Counted from the first letter of the stretch, positions 8,847 to 17,777 are shown. The stretch is 64,000 bases of DNA from Lentibacillus daqui (GCF_027186265.1 NZ_CP114176.1:186001-250000), one strand, 5' to 3'. Made by a program: numbers and translations. The notes: generated by a model from the letters alone, not told the origin.

Positions 8847-8991
8847 TGTTCAAAAAGGAGGATAAAAAGGACCGAGAAGTTCTAGGCGGCGTAGCTTTGA
8901 GCACCGGAGTGTACATAAAAGGTACATGAGGAGCGGAAAAGCAAGCCAACGACGAAATTCGAAGCGTCATTTTTACCGGACTTTTTGAACA
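8847..8991. repeat. 145-bp MITE-like palindromic repeat
   Basis: Starts TGTTCAAAAAG and ends CTTTTTGAACA, with imperfect inverted similarity reaching about 26 bp inward. The body has no supported gene. Degenerate or partial relatives occur at 2014-2053, 49804-49830 and 63225-63370. I recognise this as a common intergenic element of halophilic Bacillaceae; that is memory, not a search. It lies just upstream of the SigW promoter. Confidence 0.85.
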
Positions 8992-9010
8992 TCCTCTTGA
9001 TGGAACAAAA

Positions 9011-9037
9011 TGAAACCTTGTTCAAATGTGATTCGTA
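9011..9037 (+). promoter_or_regulatory. SigW autoregulatory promoter
   Basis: TGAAAC (9011-9016), 17-bp spacer, CGTA (9034-9037), matching the known SigW class TGAAAC-N16/17-CGTA and placed 34 bp before sigW. It implies autoactivation of the sigW-rsiW operon. Confidence 0.85.
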
Positions 9038-9071
9038 ACATAATTACCGCGAGGCAAGCGGAGGGCTATTC

Positions 9072-9635
9072 ATGGAATGGATGATAACGGAAAAAATAAA
9101 ACAGGTGAAAAAAGGAGATCAGGCAGCCTTCGAGGATATTGTCAACTTTTTTCAGAATAAAATCTACCAGCATTGTTACCGTATGCTTGGCAATGTGCAT
9201 GAGGCTGAAGATATCGCACAGGAAGCCTTCATTCGTGCTTATATTAACATTGATTCATATGATGAGAAGCGGAAATTCTCCACCTGGCTTTACCGGATTG
9301 CAACGAATTTAACGATTGATCGCTTACGAAAGCGAAAACCGGATTATTATCTTGATGCAGAAATAAAAGGCAGCAAAGGACTTACCATGTATTCGCACGT
9401 TCAGGCTGACAATCGGTTACCGGACGAGGAAGTGGAAGGTTTGGAACTCCAATGTTGTATCCATAAAGAAATTTATGCGTTACCACCCAAATACAGGGCA
9501 ATCATTATTTTGAGGTATTTAGAAGAGTTTTCATTAAAAGAAATTAGTGAGGTCCTTGATATCCCATTGGGAACCGTTAAAACCCGGATTCATCGAGGGA
9601 GAGAAACGTTGCGTAAAAAGCTGCGCTACGTGTAA
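9072..9635 (+). CDS. sigW: ECF RNA polymerase sigma factor SigW
   Basis: Extracytoplasmic-function sigma factor directing envelope-stress genes. Region 2 is visible as YRMLGNVHEAEDIAQEAF and FSTWLYRIATNLTIDRLRK; region 4 as LKEISEVLDIPLGTVKTRIH. 187 aa, the same length as the B. subtilis protein and close to it throughout in my reading. GGAGGG lies 7 nt before the ATG. It is followed by its anti-sigma factor and preceded by its own promoter type. Confidence 0.97.
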   Translation: MEWMITEKIKQVKKGDQAAFEDIVNFFQNKIYQHCYRMLGNVHEAEDIAQEAFIRAYINIDSYDEKRKFSTWLYRIATNLTIDRLRKRKPDYYLDAEIKGSKGLTMYSHVQADNRLPDEEVEGLELQCCIHKEIYALPPKYRAIIILRYLEEFSLKEISEVLDIPLGTVKTRIHRGRETLRKKLRYV

Positions 9636-9651
9636 AAGGAGTGTGGACAGT

Positions 9652-10281
9652 TTGGGCGATCATGAGGCGATCAAGCTGATGCATAAATATTTTGACGGCG
9701 ATTTAAGAAAGATAGAAGAGGAAAGTTTGCTGCGGCACCTGGAAAGCTGTCAAAGCTGCCAAGAGCACTTTCATGAGTTGAAACGAATGATCACCTGGGT
9801 CCAGAGCAGCAAAAAAATAGAAGCTCCATATGATTTTACTAAAAAGGTCATGGAAAAGTTGCCAAAAGAAAGGAAACGTATCAGTTATAAACGCTGGCTG
9901 AAGGCTCACCCAATCATTACTGCTGCGGCAATATTTATTGTATTATTGTTTGGCGGGATCCTATCATCCTGGAATCAAGATAACCAGCTGGTTGTTTCCA
10001 AACAGGATAATGTGATTGTCGATGGTGATATGGTTATTGTTCCGGAGGGAGTAACCGTTGCAGGCGATCTGATTGTTAAAAACGGCGATTTGCGAATTGA
10101 CGGCACTGTCGATGGTGATGTCACCCTCATCAATGGTAAGCTAATTGATCAGACAATTGATGATGATGACCTTATGGCAACGGTTGGGGGAGTCAACGGT
10201 GAATTTAACCAAGTTGATCGAGTGTTCGATTGGATCTGGTTCAAATTGAAGCATATGTTTGATGCTGTCTTTTTGTTTTGA
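9652..10281 (+). CDS. rsiW: Anti-sigma-W factor RsiW
   Basis: Single-pass membrane anti-sigma factor holding SigW until regulated proteolysis. The N-terminal zinc anti-sigma motif HLESCQSC is present, then a transmembrane segment around residues 85-105 (AAAIFIVLLFGGI). The extracellular part has bactofilin-like short repeats (VDGDMVIVPEGVTVAGD). TTG 9652 is chosen because AAAAGGAG ends about 10 nt upstream; GTG 9643 would be too close. 209 aa. Co-transcribed with sigW (16-nt gap). Confidence 0.93.
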   Translation: MGDHEAIKLMHKYFDGDLRKIEEESLLRHLESCQSCQEHFHELKRMITWVQSSKKIEAPYDFTKKVMEKLPKERKRISYKRWLKAHPIITAAAIFIVLLFGGILSSWNQDNQLVVSKQDNVIVDGDMVIVPEGVTVAGDLIVKNGDLRIDGTVDGDVTLINGKLIDQTIDDDDLMATVGGVNGEFNQVDRVFDWIWFKLKHMFDAVFLF

Positions 10282-10344
10282 GGTGTTGTGTACTATTACA
10301 AAACGGGTGCATACACTTTAAGTTTCATTATACATATAAATTTA

Positions 10345-10353
10345 TGATATAAT
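10345..10353 (+). promoter_or_regulatory. Extended -10 element before cdaA
   Basis: TGATATAAT gives TG-n-TATAAT with no good -35. It suggests an internal promoter for cdaA-cdaR-glmM. Confidence 0.45.
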
Positions 10354-10412
10354 GTATAATGTTAGTATGGACTAGGGTGAATGAAATTTTATGGGTAAAG
10401 GGAAGTGTAAAC

Positions 10413-11234
10413 ATGCTTGATGGGGGATTTGACTTTTTTAATCTGCTTCGAATCGGTGTCGATATTGCTCTCGTCTGGTATGTATTATATAAATTAATCA
10501 TGTTAATCCGTGGTACGAAGGCTATTCAGTTACTAAAGGGAATTGCCGTCGTTCTGGTGGTTTGGCTGCTAAGTATTGTATTCGATCTCCAAACTGTTCA
10601 GTGGCTGACAAATTATTCGATAACATGGGGTTTCCTTGTCATTGTTATCTTGTTTCAGCCAGAGCTTAGAAGGGCATTGGAACAACTTGGTCGTGGCAAC
10701 TTCTTTTCCAGTGGGGTAAAATCGGAGGAAGAGCGAATCGAACAGACAATTGAAGCACTTGTTCAATCTGCCAATTACATGGGTAAGCGACGGATTGGTG
10801 CACTTGTTTCGATTGCTCGCGAAACTGGCATGGGCGATTACACCGAAACAGGGATTCAGATTAACGGAAAACTGACCCACCAATTATTAACCAATATTTT
10901 TACCCCCAATACACCACTGCATGATGGTGCGGTGATTATCAATGGCGAAGAAATCGTTGCGGCAGCTTGTTATTTACCTTTATCCGAAAGTCCGTTTATT
11001 TCCAAAGAACTGGGGACGAGGCATCGGGCTGCAATGGGGATCAGTGAGGTAACTGATGCAATAACCATTGTTGTATCCGAGGAAACGGGCGGTATTTCCT
11101 GTACAAGGAATGGCGAATTACATAGGGATTTGGACCAGGACGCATTACGAAATTTCTTACGGGAAAATTTATTATTAACATTGAAATCCCCTGAATCAAA
11201 GTCGTGGATCAGGAGGGGGAAACGAAATGGATAA
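10413..11234 (+). CDS. cdaA: Diadenylate cyclase CdaA
   Basis: Membrane-bound synthase of c-di-AMP from two ATP. Three N-terminal transmembrane segments (about residues 10-90) precede the DisA_N catalytic domain, which shows the DGA motif in LHDGAVII and the RHR motif in GTRHRAAMG. The ATG at 10413 follows TAAAGGGA and yields 273 aa, the B. subtilis length. It overlaps cdaR by 8 nt. The cdaA-cdaR-glmM order is conserved in Firmicutes; the three products act together to link c-di-AMP and peptidoglycan precursor supply. Confidence 0.96.
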   Translation: MLDGGFDFFNLLRIGVDIALVWYVLYKLIMLIRGTKAIQLLKGIAVVLVVWLLSIVFDLQTVQWLTNYSITWGFLVIVILFQPELRRALEQLGRGNFFSSGVKSEEERIEQTIEALVQSANYMGKRRIGALVSIARETGMGDYTETGIQINGKLTHQLLTNIFTPNTPLHDGAVIINGEEIVAAACYLPLSESPFISKELGTRHRAAMGISEVTDAITIVVSEETGGISCTRNGELHRDLDQDALRNFLRENLLLTLKSPESKSWIRRGKRNG

Positions 11235-12573
11235 TTGGTTTAGGAGTAAATGGTTTGTCCGGGCAGTTTCATTGGCTTTTGCGATTTTGTTATTCACGTT
11301 CGTTAATGTTGAAATAAGTGATAAAAACGCGGAAAAACAATTTTTTGGTACGTCAAAGGACTCAGAAGTAGTTGACAATGTTCCGGTTGATATCAAAATC
11401 GATAAAAACCAAGTCGTCAGTGGAGTTCCCAAAGATGTGCAGGTACAACTGGAAGGGCCAAAAAGTATGGTTGCACCAGCAGCTAAACAACGAAATTTTG
11501 ACGTGTTTGTCGATTTACGAGGATTGGATGAAGGAGAACATAAGGTTGAAATCCAATATGCCAACGTAGCTGATGATGTGAAGGCATATATCGAACCGAA
11601 AACAGTTGATGTAGTGATTGAAGAACGCTCCTCGAAGGAATTTAATGTAAATGTTGACTTTATTAACGAAGATCAGCTTCCTGACGGGTATGAAATCGGG
11701 GACTTTGAGGTGAATCCGCAAACTGTAACAATCCGTAGTTCCAAGAGTGTTGTCGATCAGATTGCTGTTGTGAAAGTGTTTGTCGATGTTGCAGGATTAA
11801 CGGATCCAATTAAGAGTCGGGAAGTACCCGTTAATGTGTATGACAGTCAGGGCAATGAGTTGAACGTAGCGATTAAGCCGGAAAACGTGGAAATATCCGC
11901 TGACATCAATCATCCCAATAAAAAGGTACCAGTCAGTGTGGAGACCACCGGAAAACTACCTGATGGTTATAGCATTGATTCAGTAACACCAAAAGTTAAC
12001 GAGGTTACTCTCTATGGTCCGAGCAGCAGTTTAGAGAATATTAATACGATCACTACCGAAAAGATTGATTTGTCAAAAATAACCAAATCAGGCACCGTTG
12101 ATGTTGATCTGGATTTACCAGACGGCGTGAAGGCTCCCGACCATGATTCGATAAAAGTAGATGTGGAAATTGAAGAAACAAATGAAGAAACAAATGAAGA
12201 CATAAATGAAGAAGCAAGTGGACAAGCAAGTGAACAAGCAAGTGAAGAAGATAATGAGGAAGAAAACGAAGAAGCAAATGCACAAGAAAATGAACAGTCA
12301 AAAACAATTGGGAATGTCCCCATTGAGGTGAAAAACCTTGGTGAGGATAAGCAGGTCTCGTTTGTAAATCCGGAAAATCCAAATGTGAATGTAGAGGTTG
12401 CCGGCAAAGAAGAAGATATGGACAAACTTACTGCGGATGATTTCCAACTATCTATAGATGCGGATGGCTTGGATGAAGGTGAACATAAAGTACCGGTAAC
12501 AATTGAAGGACCGAAAGACGCAGACACCAAAACGGAAGTTGAGGAAGCAACTATTGACATTACCGCTCCTTAA
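11227..12573 (+). CDS. cdaR: CdaA regulatory protein CdaR (YbbR domains)
   Basis: Regulator of CdaA, anchored by one N-terminal transmembrane helix (about residues 9-27) with extracytoplasmic YbbR repeats. Three repeats follow the anchor. An acidic, low-complexity linker of about 45 residues (around 315-360, rich in Glu, Asn, Gln, Ser) then precedes a last YbbR repeat containing LDEGEHKVPVTIEGP. The same LDEGEHKVEIQ phrase occurs in repeat one. The linker is encoded by short imperfect DNA repeats and is not something I recall in B. subtilis CdaR (483 aa). Confidence 0.92.
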   Translation: MDNWFRSKWFVRAVSLAFAILLFTFVNVEISDKNAEKQFFGTSKDSEVVDNVPVDIKIDKNQVVSGVPKDVQVQLEGPKSMVAPAAKQRNFDVFVDLRGLDEGEHKVEIQYANVADDVKAYIEPKTVDVVIEERSSKEFNVNVDFINEDQLPDGYEIGDFEVNPQTVTIRSSKSVVDQIAVVKVFVDVAGLTDPIKSREVPVNVYDSQGNELNVAIKPENVEISADINHPNKKVPVSVETTGKLPDGYSIDSVTPKVNEVTLYGPSSSLENINTITTEKIDLSKITKSGTVDVDLDLPDGVKAPDHDSIKVDVEIEETNEETNEDINEEASGQASEQASEEDNEEENEEANAQENEQSKTIGNVPIEVKNLGEDKQVSFVNPENPNVNVEVAGKEEDMDKLTADDFQLSIDADGLDEGEHKVPVTIEGPKDADTKTEVEEATIDITAP

Positions 12574-12722
12574 GGTTCAAAATTGTGCAAGTATAATCGC
12601 ATATTTCGATTGGATTACGTATAAATGGAACAAGAGAATGCATGATAGCTACAAGGGATAAATACGGATTTCGCTCTCACTTTGCAAAAGTTGGTTGAAA
12701 TGGAGAAAAGGAGAGGTACAGC

Positions 12723-14066
12723 ATGGGAAAACATTTTGGAACAGATGGTGTTAGGGGAGTGGCAAATCTTGGTCTAACACCTGAATTAGCTTTTAAAGTT
12801 GGACGCTTTGGCGGTTATGTCCTAACAAAGGAAACCGAAAAACCAAGAGTGGTTATCGGACGGGATACACGAGTTTCCGGGCATATGCTGGAAGGTGCAT
12901 TAGTTGCAGGGTTACTGTCGATAGGTGCCGAGGTTATGCGATTGGGTGTTATCTCAACACCAGGGGTTGCCTATTTAGCAAAAGCCACCAGTGCCCAGGC
13001 AGGTATTATGATTTCCGCTTCACACAACCCAGTGGAGGATAATGGAATAAAGTTTTTTGGCCCGGACGGTTTTAAATTATCGGATGAACAAGAAGACGAA
13101 ATTGAGCGATTAATGGAAGGAGAAGATAACCTGCCACGTCCAGTGGGTGCCGATTTGGGTGTTGTCAATGATTATTTCGAGGGTGGACAGAAGTATCTTT
13201 CTTTCCTTAAGGAATCAATTGATAATGACTTTGAGGGGTTCCGAATCGCGCTTGATTGTGCGAACGGTGCGACCTCAAGCCTGGCTACCCATTTGTTCGC
13301 GGATTTAGAAGCGGATACGTTTACAATTGGTTCTTCTCCGGACGGACTGAATATCAATGAAGGTGTCGGCTCTACACATCCAGAGAAATTGCAGAAATTT
13401 GTAATAGAGAAAGATGCTGATGTCGGACTGGCATTTGATGGTGATGGTGACCGGCTGATCGCTGTTGATGAATTGGGCAATATCGTTGACGGAGATAAGA
13501 TTATGTACATTTGTGGAAAATACATGAATGACAAAGGCTATTTGCGACATAATACTGTGGTTTCAACGGTTATGAGTAATTTAGGTTTTTATAAAGCTTT
13601 GGAAGAACATGGTATGCGCAGTGATAAAACAGCTGTCGGAGATCGTTATGTTATGGCGGAAATGCGCAAAGGCGGGTATAATCTTGGCGGTGAACAATCC
13701 GGCCATGTGATCTTCCTTGATTACAGCACAACCGGTGATGGGATGTTATCTGCATTACAGTTGGTGAATGTGATGAAAGAAACTGGCAAGAAACTGTCAG
13801 AGTTGGCAAGTCAGATGGAAGTCTATCCACAAGTGTTAAAAAATGTAAGGGTAACGGATAAGAAGAACGCTTTGACGAATCCAAAGATCAAGGAAGCCAT
13901 TGACGAAGTGGAACGGGAGATGAATGGCGAGGGTCGGGTTCTGGTTCGCCCATCAGGTACCGAACCCCTTGTACGCGTCATGGTGGAAGCGGCAACCAAG
14001 GACGAATGTGAACACTACGCTGATCGGGTTGTAAAGGTCATTGATGACTTATTAGGAATAAAATAA
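12723..14066 (+). CDS. glmM: Phosphoglucosamine mutase
   Basis: Interconverts glucosamine-6-phosphate and glucosamine-1-phosphate for peptidoglycan precursor synthesis. The phosphoserine loop ISASHNPVEDNG, the metal-binding DGDGDR and the C-terminal phosphate-binding RPSGTEPLVRVM are intact. 447 aa, normal length. AAAGGAGAGG precedes the ATG. Third gene of the c-di-AMP/cell-wall operon; GlmM is also known to bind and inhibit CdaA. Confidence 0.97.
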   Translation: MGKHFGTDGVRGVANLGLTPELAFKVGRFGGYVLTKETEKPRVVIGRDTRVSGHMLEGALVAGLLSIGAEVMRLGVISTPGVAYLAKATSAQAGIMISASHNPVEDNGIKFFGPDGFKLSDEQEDEIERLMEGEDNLPRPVGADLGVVNDYFEGGQKYLSFLKESIDNDFEGFRIALDCANGATSSLATHLFADLEADTFTIGSSPDGLNINEGVGSTHPEKLQKFVIEKDADVGLAFDGDGDRLIAVDELGNIVDGDKIMYICGKYMNDKGYLRHNTVVSTVMSNLGFYKALEEHGMRSDKTAVGDRYVMAEMRKGGYNLGGEQSGHVIFLDYSTTGDGMLSALQLVNVMKETGKKLSELASQMEVYPQVLKNVRVTDKKNALTNPKIKEAIDEVEREMNGEGRVLVRPSGTEPLVRVMVEAATKDECEHYADRVVKVIDDLLGIK

Positions 14067-14076
14067 ACTACTTTAC

Positions 14077-14108
14077 AAAGCTGCTCCAATAATGGGGTGG
14101 CTTTTTTG
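14077..14108 (+). terminator. glmM terminator
   Basis: AGCTGCTCCA pairs with TGGGGTGGCT (some G-T pairs), followed by TTTTTT. Confidence 0.75.
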
Positions 14109-14164
14109 TTGCTTAGGAAATTGTAAATATTAAATGCTGTGGATAACTTTGTAATCGGATGAGC

Positions 14165-14320
14165 CCCGTCCGGCTCCAGCGCCCAGCGGCTAGTGTGCTT
14201 CCTTCACCTTCGTACGATAAGTCAACATCGACTCCCTCTGGTCGTCGTGTTTCCTTTATCTCCTACGGTTCAGTCCAGCACATACGCCGCTAACCGGGCG
14301 CTTACGCCTTTGTGCTTTTC
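14165..14320. repeat. Bacillaceae intergenic repeat (CGGCTCCAGCGCC type)
   Basis: About 155 bp beginning near CCGGCTCCAGCGCCC and ending near CCGGGCGCTTACGCC, with imperfect inverted ends. It contains CTTCGTACGATAAGTCAACATCG and a TCCTACGGTTCAG segment typical of an element I recall in many Bacillaceae intergenic regions. No coding signal. Confidence 0.7.
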
Positions 14321-14539
14321 AGAACATCTCTATAAGCTGAGGGCATCGAATTGGTGTCAATAGAATATAAATATCGACATTTCCCGGGAAATAAAATCGA
14401 ATGTTGGCGAATGTCCAAATGTCCATAAGCCAATGTTCGTATAAAACGGCTGATACTTGTTCCACACGATATTCCGGAATATCCGCATACAGGCAATATG
14501 CTATTTAAACATGTTGTAGATACGGACATATAATATTAG

Positions 14540-14635
14540 CAGTTACCACAAAAAAGTATTGACCAATTTATTCTTTGTCAGTTACAATAAATGGTGCGCG
14601 CATTTTAATGTTTGTATGCGCCTTTGTGGTAACTG
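14540..14635. repeat. 13-bp inverted repeat framing the glmS promoter
   Basis: CAGTTACCACAAA (14540-14552) and its exact complement TTTGTGGTAACTG (14623-14635). The promoter lies between them. A second small stem (GCGCAT/ATGCGC) is nested inside. Confidence 0.7.
14559..14588 (+). promoter_or_regulatory. glmS promoter
   Basis: TTGACC (14559-14564), 18-bp spacer, TACAAT (14583-14588), about 90 bp upstream of the ribozyme cleavage site. Confidence 0.65.
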
Positions 14636-14680
14636 TAGTCAAACAAGGAAAGGAGCATCGTCTTTAGTTTAGCAAGTAAA

Positions 14681-14840
14681 GCGCCAGAACTATTTTCGTT
14701 CGATTGGAAAATAGTTGACGAGGTGGAGGTTAATCGATTTTTCGGCGGATTCCTCCCGATTGCACATCTCAATCGTTATGCTTTTATCTGAAAACAATGA
14801 GGCGACTTGTTGTACAAAGGAAAAGGTGAGATGGAAAATA
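14681..14840 (+). ncRNA. glmS ribozyme: glmS ribozyme (glucosamine-6-phosphate-sensing)
   Basis: Self-cleaving riboswitch in the glmS leader. Cleavage is expected between A14680 and G14681 of AAGCGCCAGAAC. Conserved core blocks follow in order: GTTGACGAGG, TTATCGATTTTTCGGCGGA-like sequence, CTCCCG, then the P3/P4 part ending near ACAAAGGAAAAGG. These match the B. subtilis element block by block in my reading. Glucosamine-6-phosphate promotes cleavage and lowers glmS mRNA. The 3' boundary is approximate. Confidence 0.94.
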
Positions 14841-15018
14841 AACAATCACGAGAAAGGGGCAACAATACGCCCCAAGGCAGAGGTTAGATGTAGCAGGTCT
14901 GATGTCAATGAAATTCGGTCGGTAGTACGCCAATTCTATGATGATCCGGCTTTTGCGCATATAAAATCTGCTATAATGAGTCGTTTGTTGCCCCTTGATA
15001 CTAGGAGGAAACAACGAT

Positions 15019-16821
15019 ATGTGTGGAATTGTCGGATATATAGGTCGAAATGATGCAAAAGAAGTTTTATTAAACGGATTGGAAAAGTTGGAATACCGTG
15101 GTTATGATTCAGCGGGTATTGCGGTGCTTAATGATGACGGAATCAACATGTTTAAAGGAAAGGGACGGATTGCAGCACTCCACGAACGGGTTGACAGCAC
15201 CGTGTACGCCACAATGGGAGTCGGTCATACACGTTGGGCGACCCATGGCATTCCAAGTGAGGACAATGCACATCCACATCAAAGTGCAACTGGACGGTTT
15301 ACACTCGTGCATAATGGTGTCATTGAAAACTATCAGGAGCTACAAAGTCTTTATCTTCAGGATGTAACACTTGTAAGTGAAACAGATACAGAAGTCATTG
15401 TACAACTGGTTGAAAAACTGCTGGAGAAATATGAAGACACTGCTGAGGCATTTCGCCAGGCCGTAAGTTTATTAAAAGGATCTTATGCGATTGCATTGAT
15501 CGATAGACAGGATCAAAATACGCTGTATGTTGCCAAAAATAAAAGCCCATTACTGGTTGGATTGGGCGATGGTTTCAATGTTGTTGCAAGTGACGCGATG
15601 GCTACCTTAAAACTTACCAATCAATATTTGGAAATCCATGATGAAGAGATTGTCCTGGTAAGCCGCAACTTTGTGGAGATACAAAAACTGAATGGTAAAG
15701 CCGTTGTACGAAAGCCATATACAGCGCAAATTGATGCAAGTGATATGGAAAAGGGTACGTATCGACATTTTATGCTAAAAGAAATCGATGAACAGCCGTT
15801 TGTCATGCGTAAAATTATCAAGGAATACCAAACAGAAAATAATGAACTAAAGCTTGATGCCGATATTCGCCAGGCGATGAAAGTATGTGACCGTATTTAT
15901 ATCATTGCAGCGGGCACGAGTTATCATGCCGGTTTGGTTGGCAAAGAGTTCCTAGAGAAATTGGCCAACATCCCCGTAGAGGTGCATATTGCCAGTGAAT
16001 TTTCCTACAACATGCCACTGTTATCTGCAAAACCATTATTTATTTTCATTTCGCAAAGTGGTGAAACAGCGGATAGCCGTGCCGTATTAGTAAAGATCAA
16101 AGAAATGGGACACCCGGCACTAACGATTACCAATGTGCCAGGATCCACCCTTTCTCGTGAAGCAGATTATACACTAAATTTGTATGCCGGTCCGGAAATT
16201 GCGGTTGCATCAACAAAGGCATATACGGCCCAAATTGCTGTGTTTGCCATTCTTGCTGTCGATACAGCCAAAGTAAAAGGTATACAATTGGACTTTGACC
16301 CAATACAAGAACTTGCCATTGTCGCAAATGCCATGGAAGTATTAACAGATCAGAAAGAAACAATAGAAGAATTAGCACGCGGTTATTTTGCCACTTCCCG
16401 TAATGCATTTTTCATCGGACGCAGCAGAGACTATCATGTTTGCCTGGAAGGTGCATTGAAATTAAAGGAAATCTCCTACATCCAAGCAGAAGGTTTTGCC
16501 GGGGGAGAATTAAAACATGGAACGATTGCCTTAATTGAAGAAGGAACTCCGGTTATTGCTTTAGCGACACAGGCAAATGTAAATTATTCGATTCGTGGCA
16601 ACGTTCAGGAAGTTGTCGCCCGTGGTGCCAACGCGATGGTCATCAGCATGCGCGGTCTGGAACAGGATAGGGATGCGTTTGTTTTGCCGCATGTGCATGA
16701 ACTATTAACGCCGTTGGTATCGGTTGTGCCGTTACAACTGTTGGCCTATTATGCTGCATTGCACCGTGGTTGTGATGTTGATAAACCAAGGAATTTGGCG
16801 AAGAGTGTGACGGTGGAGTAG
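15019..16821 (+). CDS. glmS: Glutamine--fructose-6-phosphate aminotransferase
   Basis: Makes glucosamine-6-phosphate from fructose-6-phosphate and glutamine. The ATG at 15019, 9 nt after AGGAGGA, exposes the catalytic Cys1 (CGIVGYIG) after Met removal; an upstream TTG at 14995 is rejected. Glutaminase domain at about 2-240, two SIS sugar-isomerase domains at about 280-600, and the conserved C-terminus NLAKSVTVE. 600 aa. Its 3' end is the attTn7 recognition region, and a Tn7-like end begins 25 bp beyond the stop. Confidence 0.98.
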   Translation: MCGIVGYIGRNDAKEVLLNGLEKLEYRGYDSAGIAVLNDDGINMFKGKGRIAALHERVDSTVYATMGVGHTRWATHGIPSEDNAHPHQSATGRFTLVHNGVIENYQELQSLYLQDVTLVSETDTEVIVQLVEKLLEKYEDTAEAFRQAVSLLKGSYAIALIDRQDQNTLYVAKNKSPLLVGLGDGFNVVASDAMATLKLTNQYLEIHDEEIVLVSRNFVEIQKLNGKAVVRKPYTAQIDASDMEKGTYRHFMLKEIDEQPFVMRKIIKEYQTENNELKLDADIRQAMKVCDRIYIIAAGTSYHAGLVGKEFLEKLANIPVEVHIASEFSYNMPLLSAKPLFIFISQSGETADSRAVLVKIKEMGHPALTITNVPGSTLSREADYTLNLYAGPEIAVASTKAYTAQIAVFAILAVDTAKVKGIQLDFDPIQELAIVANAMEVLTDQKETIEELARGYFATSRNAFFIGRSRDYHVCLEGALKLKEISYIQAEGFAGGELKHGTIALIEEGTPVIALATQANVNYSIRGNVQEVVARGANAMVISMRGLEQDRDAFVLPHVHELLTPLVSVVPLQLLAYYAALHRGCDVDKPRNLAKSVTVE

Positions 16822-16856
16822 GGTTCTTGGAGTTTTGTATGAAGATTGTGTAGAGT

Positions 16857-16915
16857 GACAATAAAGTCGTTTAATTACAAATAAAGTTGTTTAATTTACA
16901 ATAAAGATGTTTAAA
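16857..16915 (+). repeat. Three TnsB-type binding sites in the Tn7-like right end
   Basis: ACAATAAAGTCGTTTAA, ACAAATAAAGTTGTTTAA and ACAATAAAGATGTTTAA, with ATAAAG at 16861, 16881 and 16901, an exact 20-bp period. They closely resemble the canonical Tn7 end repeat (GACAATAAAGTCTTAAACT). Confidence 0.88.
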
Positions 16916-16965
16916 AAACACGCGTTATCGATTATAATTAATGTAATCGAACGTGTGTTTTTTAT
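16911..16965 (+). terminator. Terminator downstream of glmS, inside the Tn7-like end
   Basis: Long hairpin: AAAAACACGCGTT..CGATTA pairs with TAATCG..AACGTGTGTTTTT. It would end glmS transcripts after the TnsB sites. Confidence 0.85.
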
Positions 16966-16992
16966 TGCATTAAAATATGAGGTGATAAATAC

Positions 16993-17703
16993 GTGGCTAA
17001 TGCTAAATACAGGATCAAAAGAAGAAAAAATGCTTTGAAGGAGCTAAATGAGCTAGTAGAAAGACACTCTAATCTATTAATTATTCATTACTCTTGCGAA
17101 AGTTTTTATAATATTAAAGATGGGAGAACTCCACGAATTACATCTATTGCAGTTAGGCATTTCAATACTGGACAAACTATTTCCTTTTCAATTCATAAAG
17201 TGGCAGAGAAACAAGGTAAATTAAATAGCATTGAAGATCACTATAATGAATTAGAAAAATCCATGTTAGATGAATTTTATCAATTTGTTTCAACTCATAT
17301 CAACTTTAAATAGATTCATTGGAATATGAGAGATATTAATTTTGGATTTGAGGCAATTAATCATCGATATAGTGTTCTTGGAGGAACGCCTTCTATTATT
17401 CATGACAATAATAAGTATGACTTGGCTAGAAAAATGGTTGATATCTATGGAACCTACAGTAAAGAACATCCAAGATTTGAAAAATTAATTGAAAAAAATA
17501 ACATAACCAAGAAAGATTTTCTCAGTGGTGCAACTGAGGCAGAAGCATTTGAAAATAAGGAGTTCGTAAAGCTTCACCAATCAACATTAAGAAAGGTGGA
17601 TATACTGCATATTATTGTTGAAAGAATTATTGAAGATAACTTGGAAACCGATGCTACTTTAAGAGAAATCTATGGTTTACTCCACAAGGGTTGTATGAAT
17701 TAA
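16993..17703 (+). pseudogene. Unknown protein gene split by an in-frame TAG
   Basis: A GTG start at 16993 with GAGGTGA upstream opens a 106-residue frame ending at TAG 17311-17313. The same frame continues without interruption (IHWNMRDINFGFEAI...) to TAA 17703, giving about 236 aa if the TAG is read through. TAG differs by one base from TGG, and the context NFK-x-IHWNMRD would accept Trp. I do not recognise the family; the protein is soluble-looking and rich in charged residues. It lies between the transposon right end and tnsA, so it is probably transposon cargo. If the downstream half is translated alone, ATG 17326 lacks a good ribosome site. Confidence 0.65.
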
Positions 17704-17777
17704 TGAAGGAAAATTGGGGATATAATCTTTTGATATTCTTTTTAGGAGCTGTACTCTCAGGGATAGTTGGAGTATAA
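17703..17777 (+). CDS. 24-residue single-pass membrane peptide
   Basis: ATG overlaps the previous stop (TAATG), implying translational coupling. The product MKENWGYNLLIFFLGAVLSG.. is one hydrophobic helix ending at TAA. The same frame continues past the stop as LHFYFYKRR, a typical positively charged flank, so the stop may truncate a slightly longer membrane tail. Unknown function. Confidence 0.35.
   Translation: MKENWGYNLLIFFLGAVLSGIVGV

Noticed and set aside
8668..8970. 100-codon minus-strand frame with an LACFSAPHV phrase
   Set aside because: It lies within the MITE-like repeat and has no ribosome site. The same phrase in a frame at 63213 comes from another copy of the repeat, not from a protein family.
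12012..12560. 182-codon minus-strand Ser-rich frame
   Set aside because: Mirror of the acidic repeat linker of cdaR on the other strand; no ribosome site, and cdaR itself is well supported.
14715..15053. 112-codon frame before glmS
   Set aside because: Falls inside the glmS ribozyme and runs into the glmS start in another frame; structure of the ribozyme explains the sequence.
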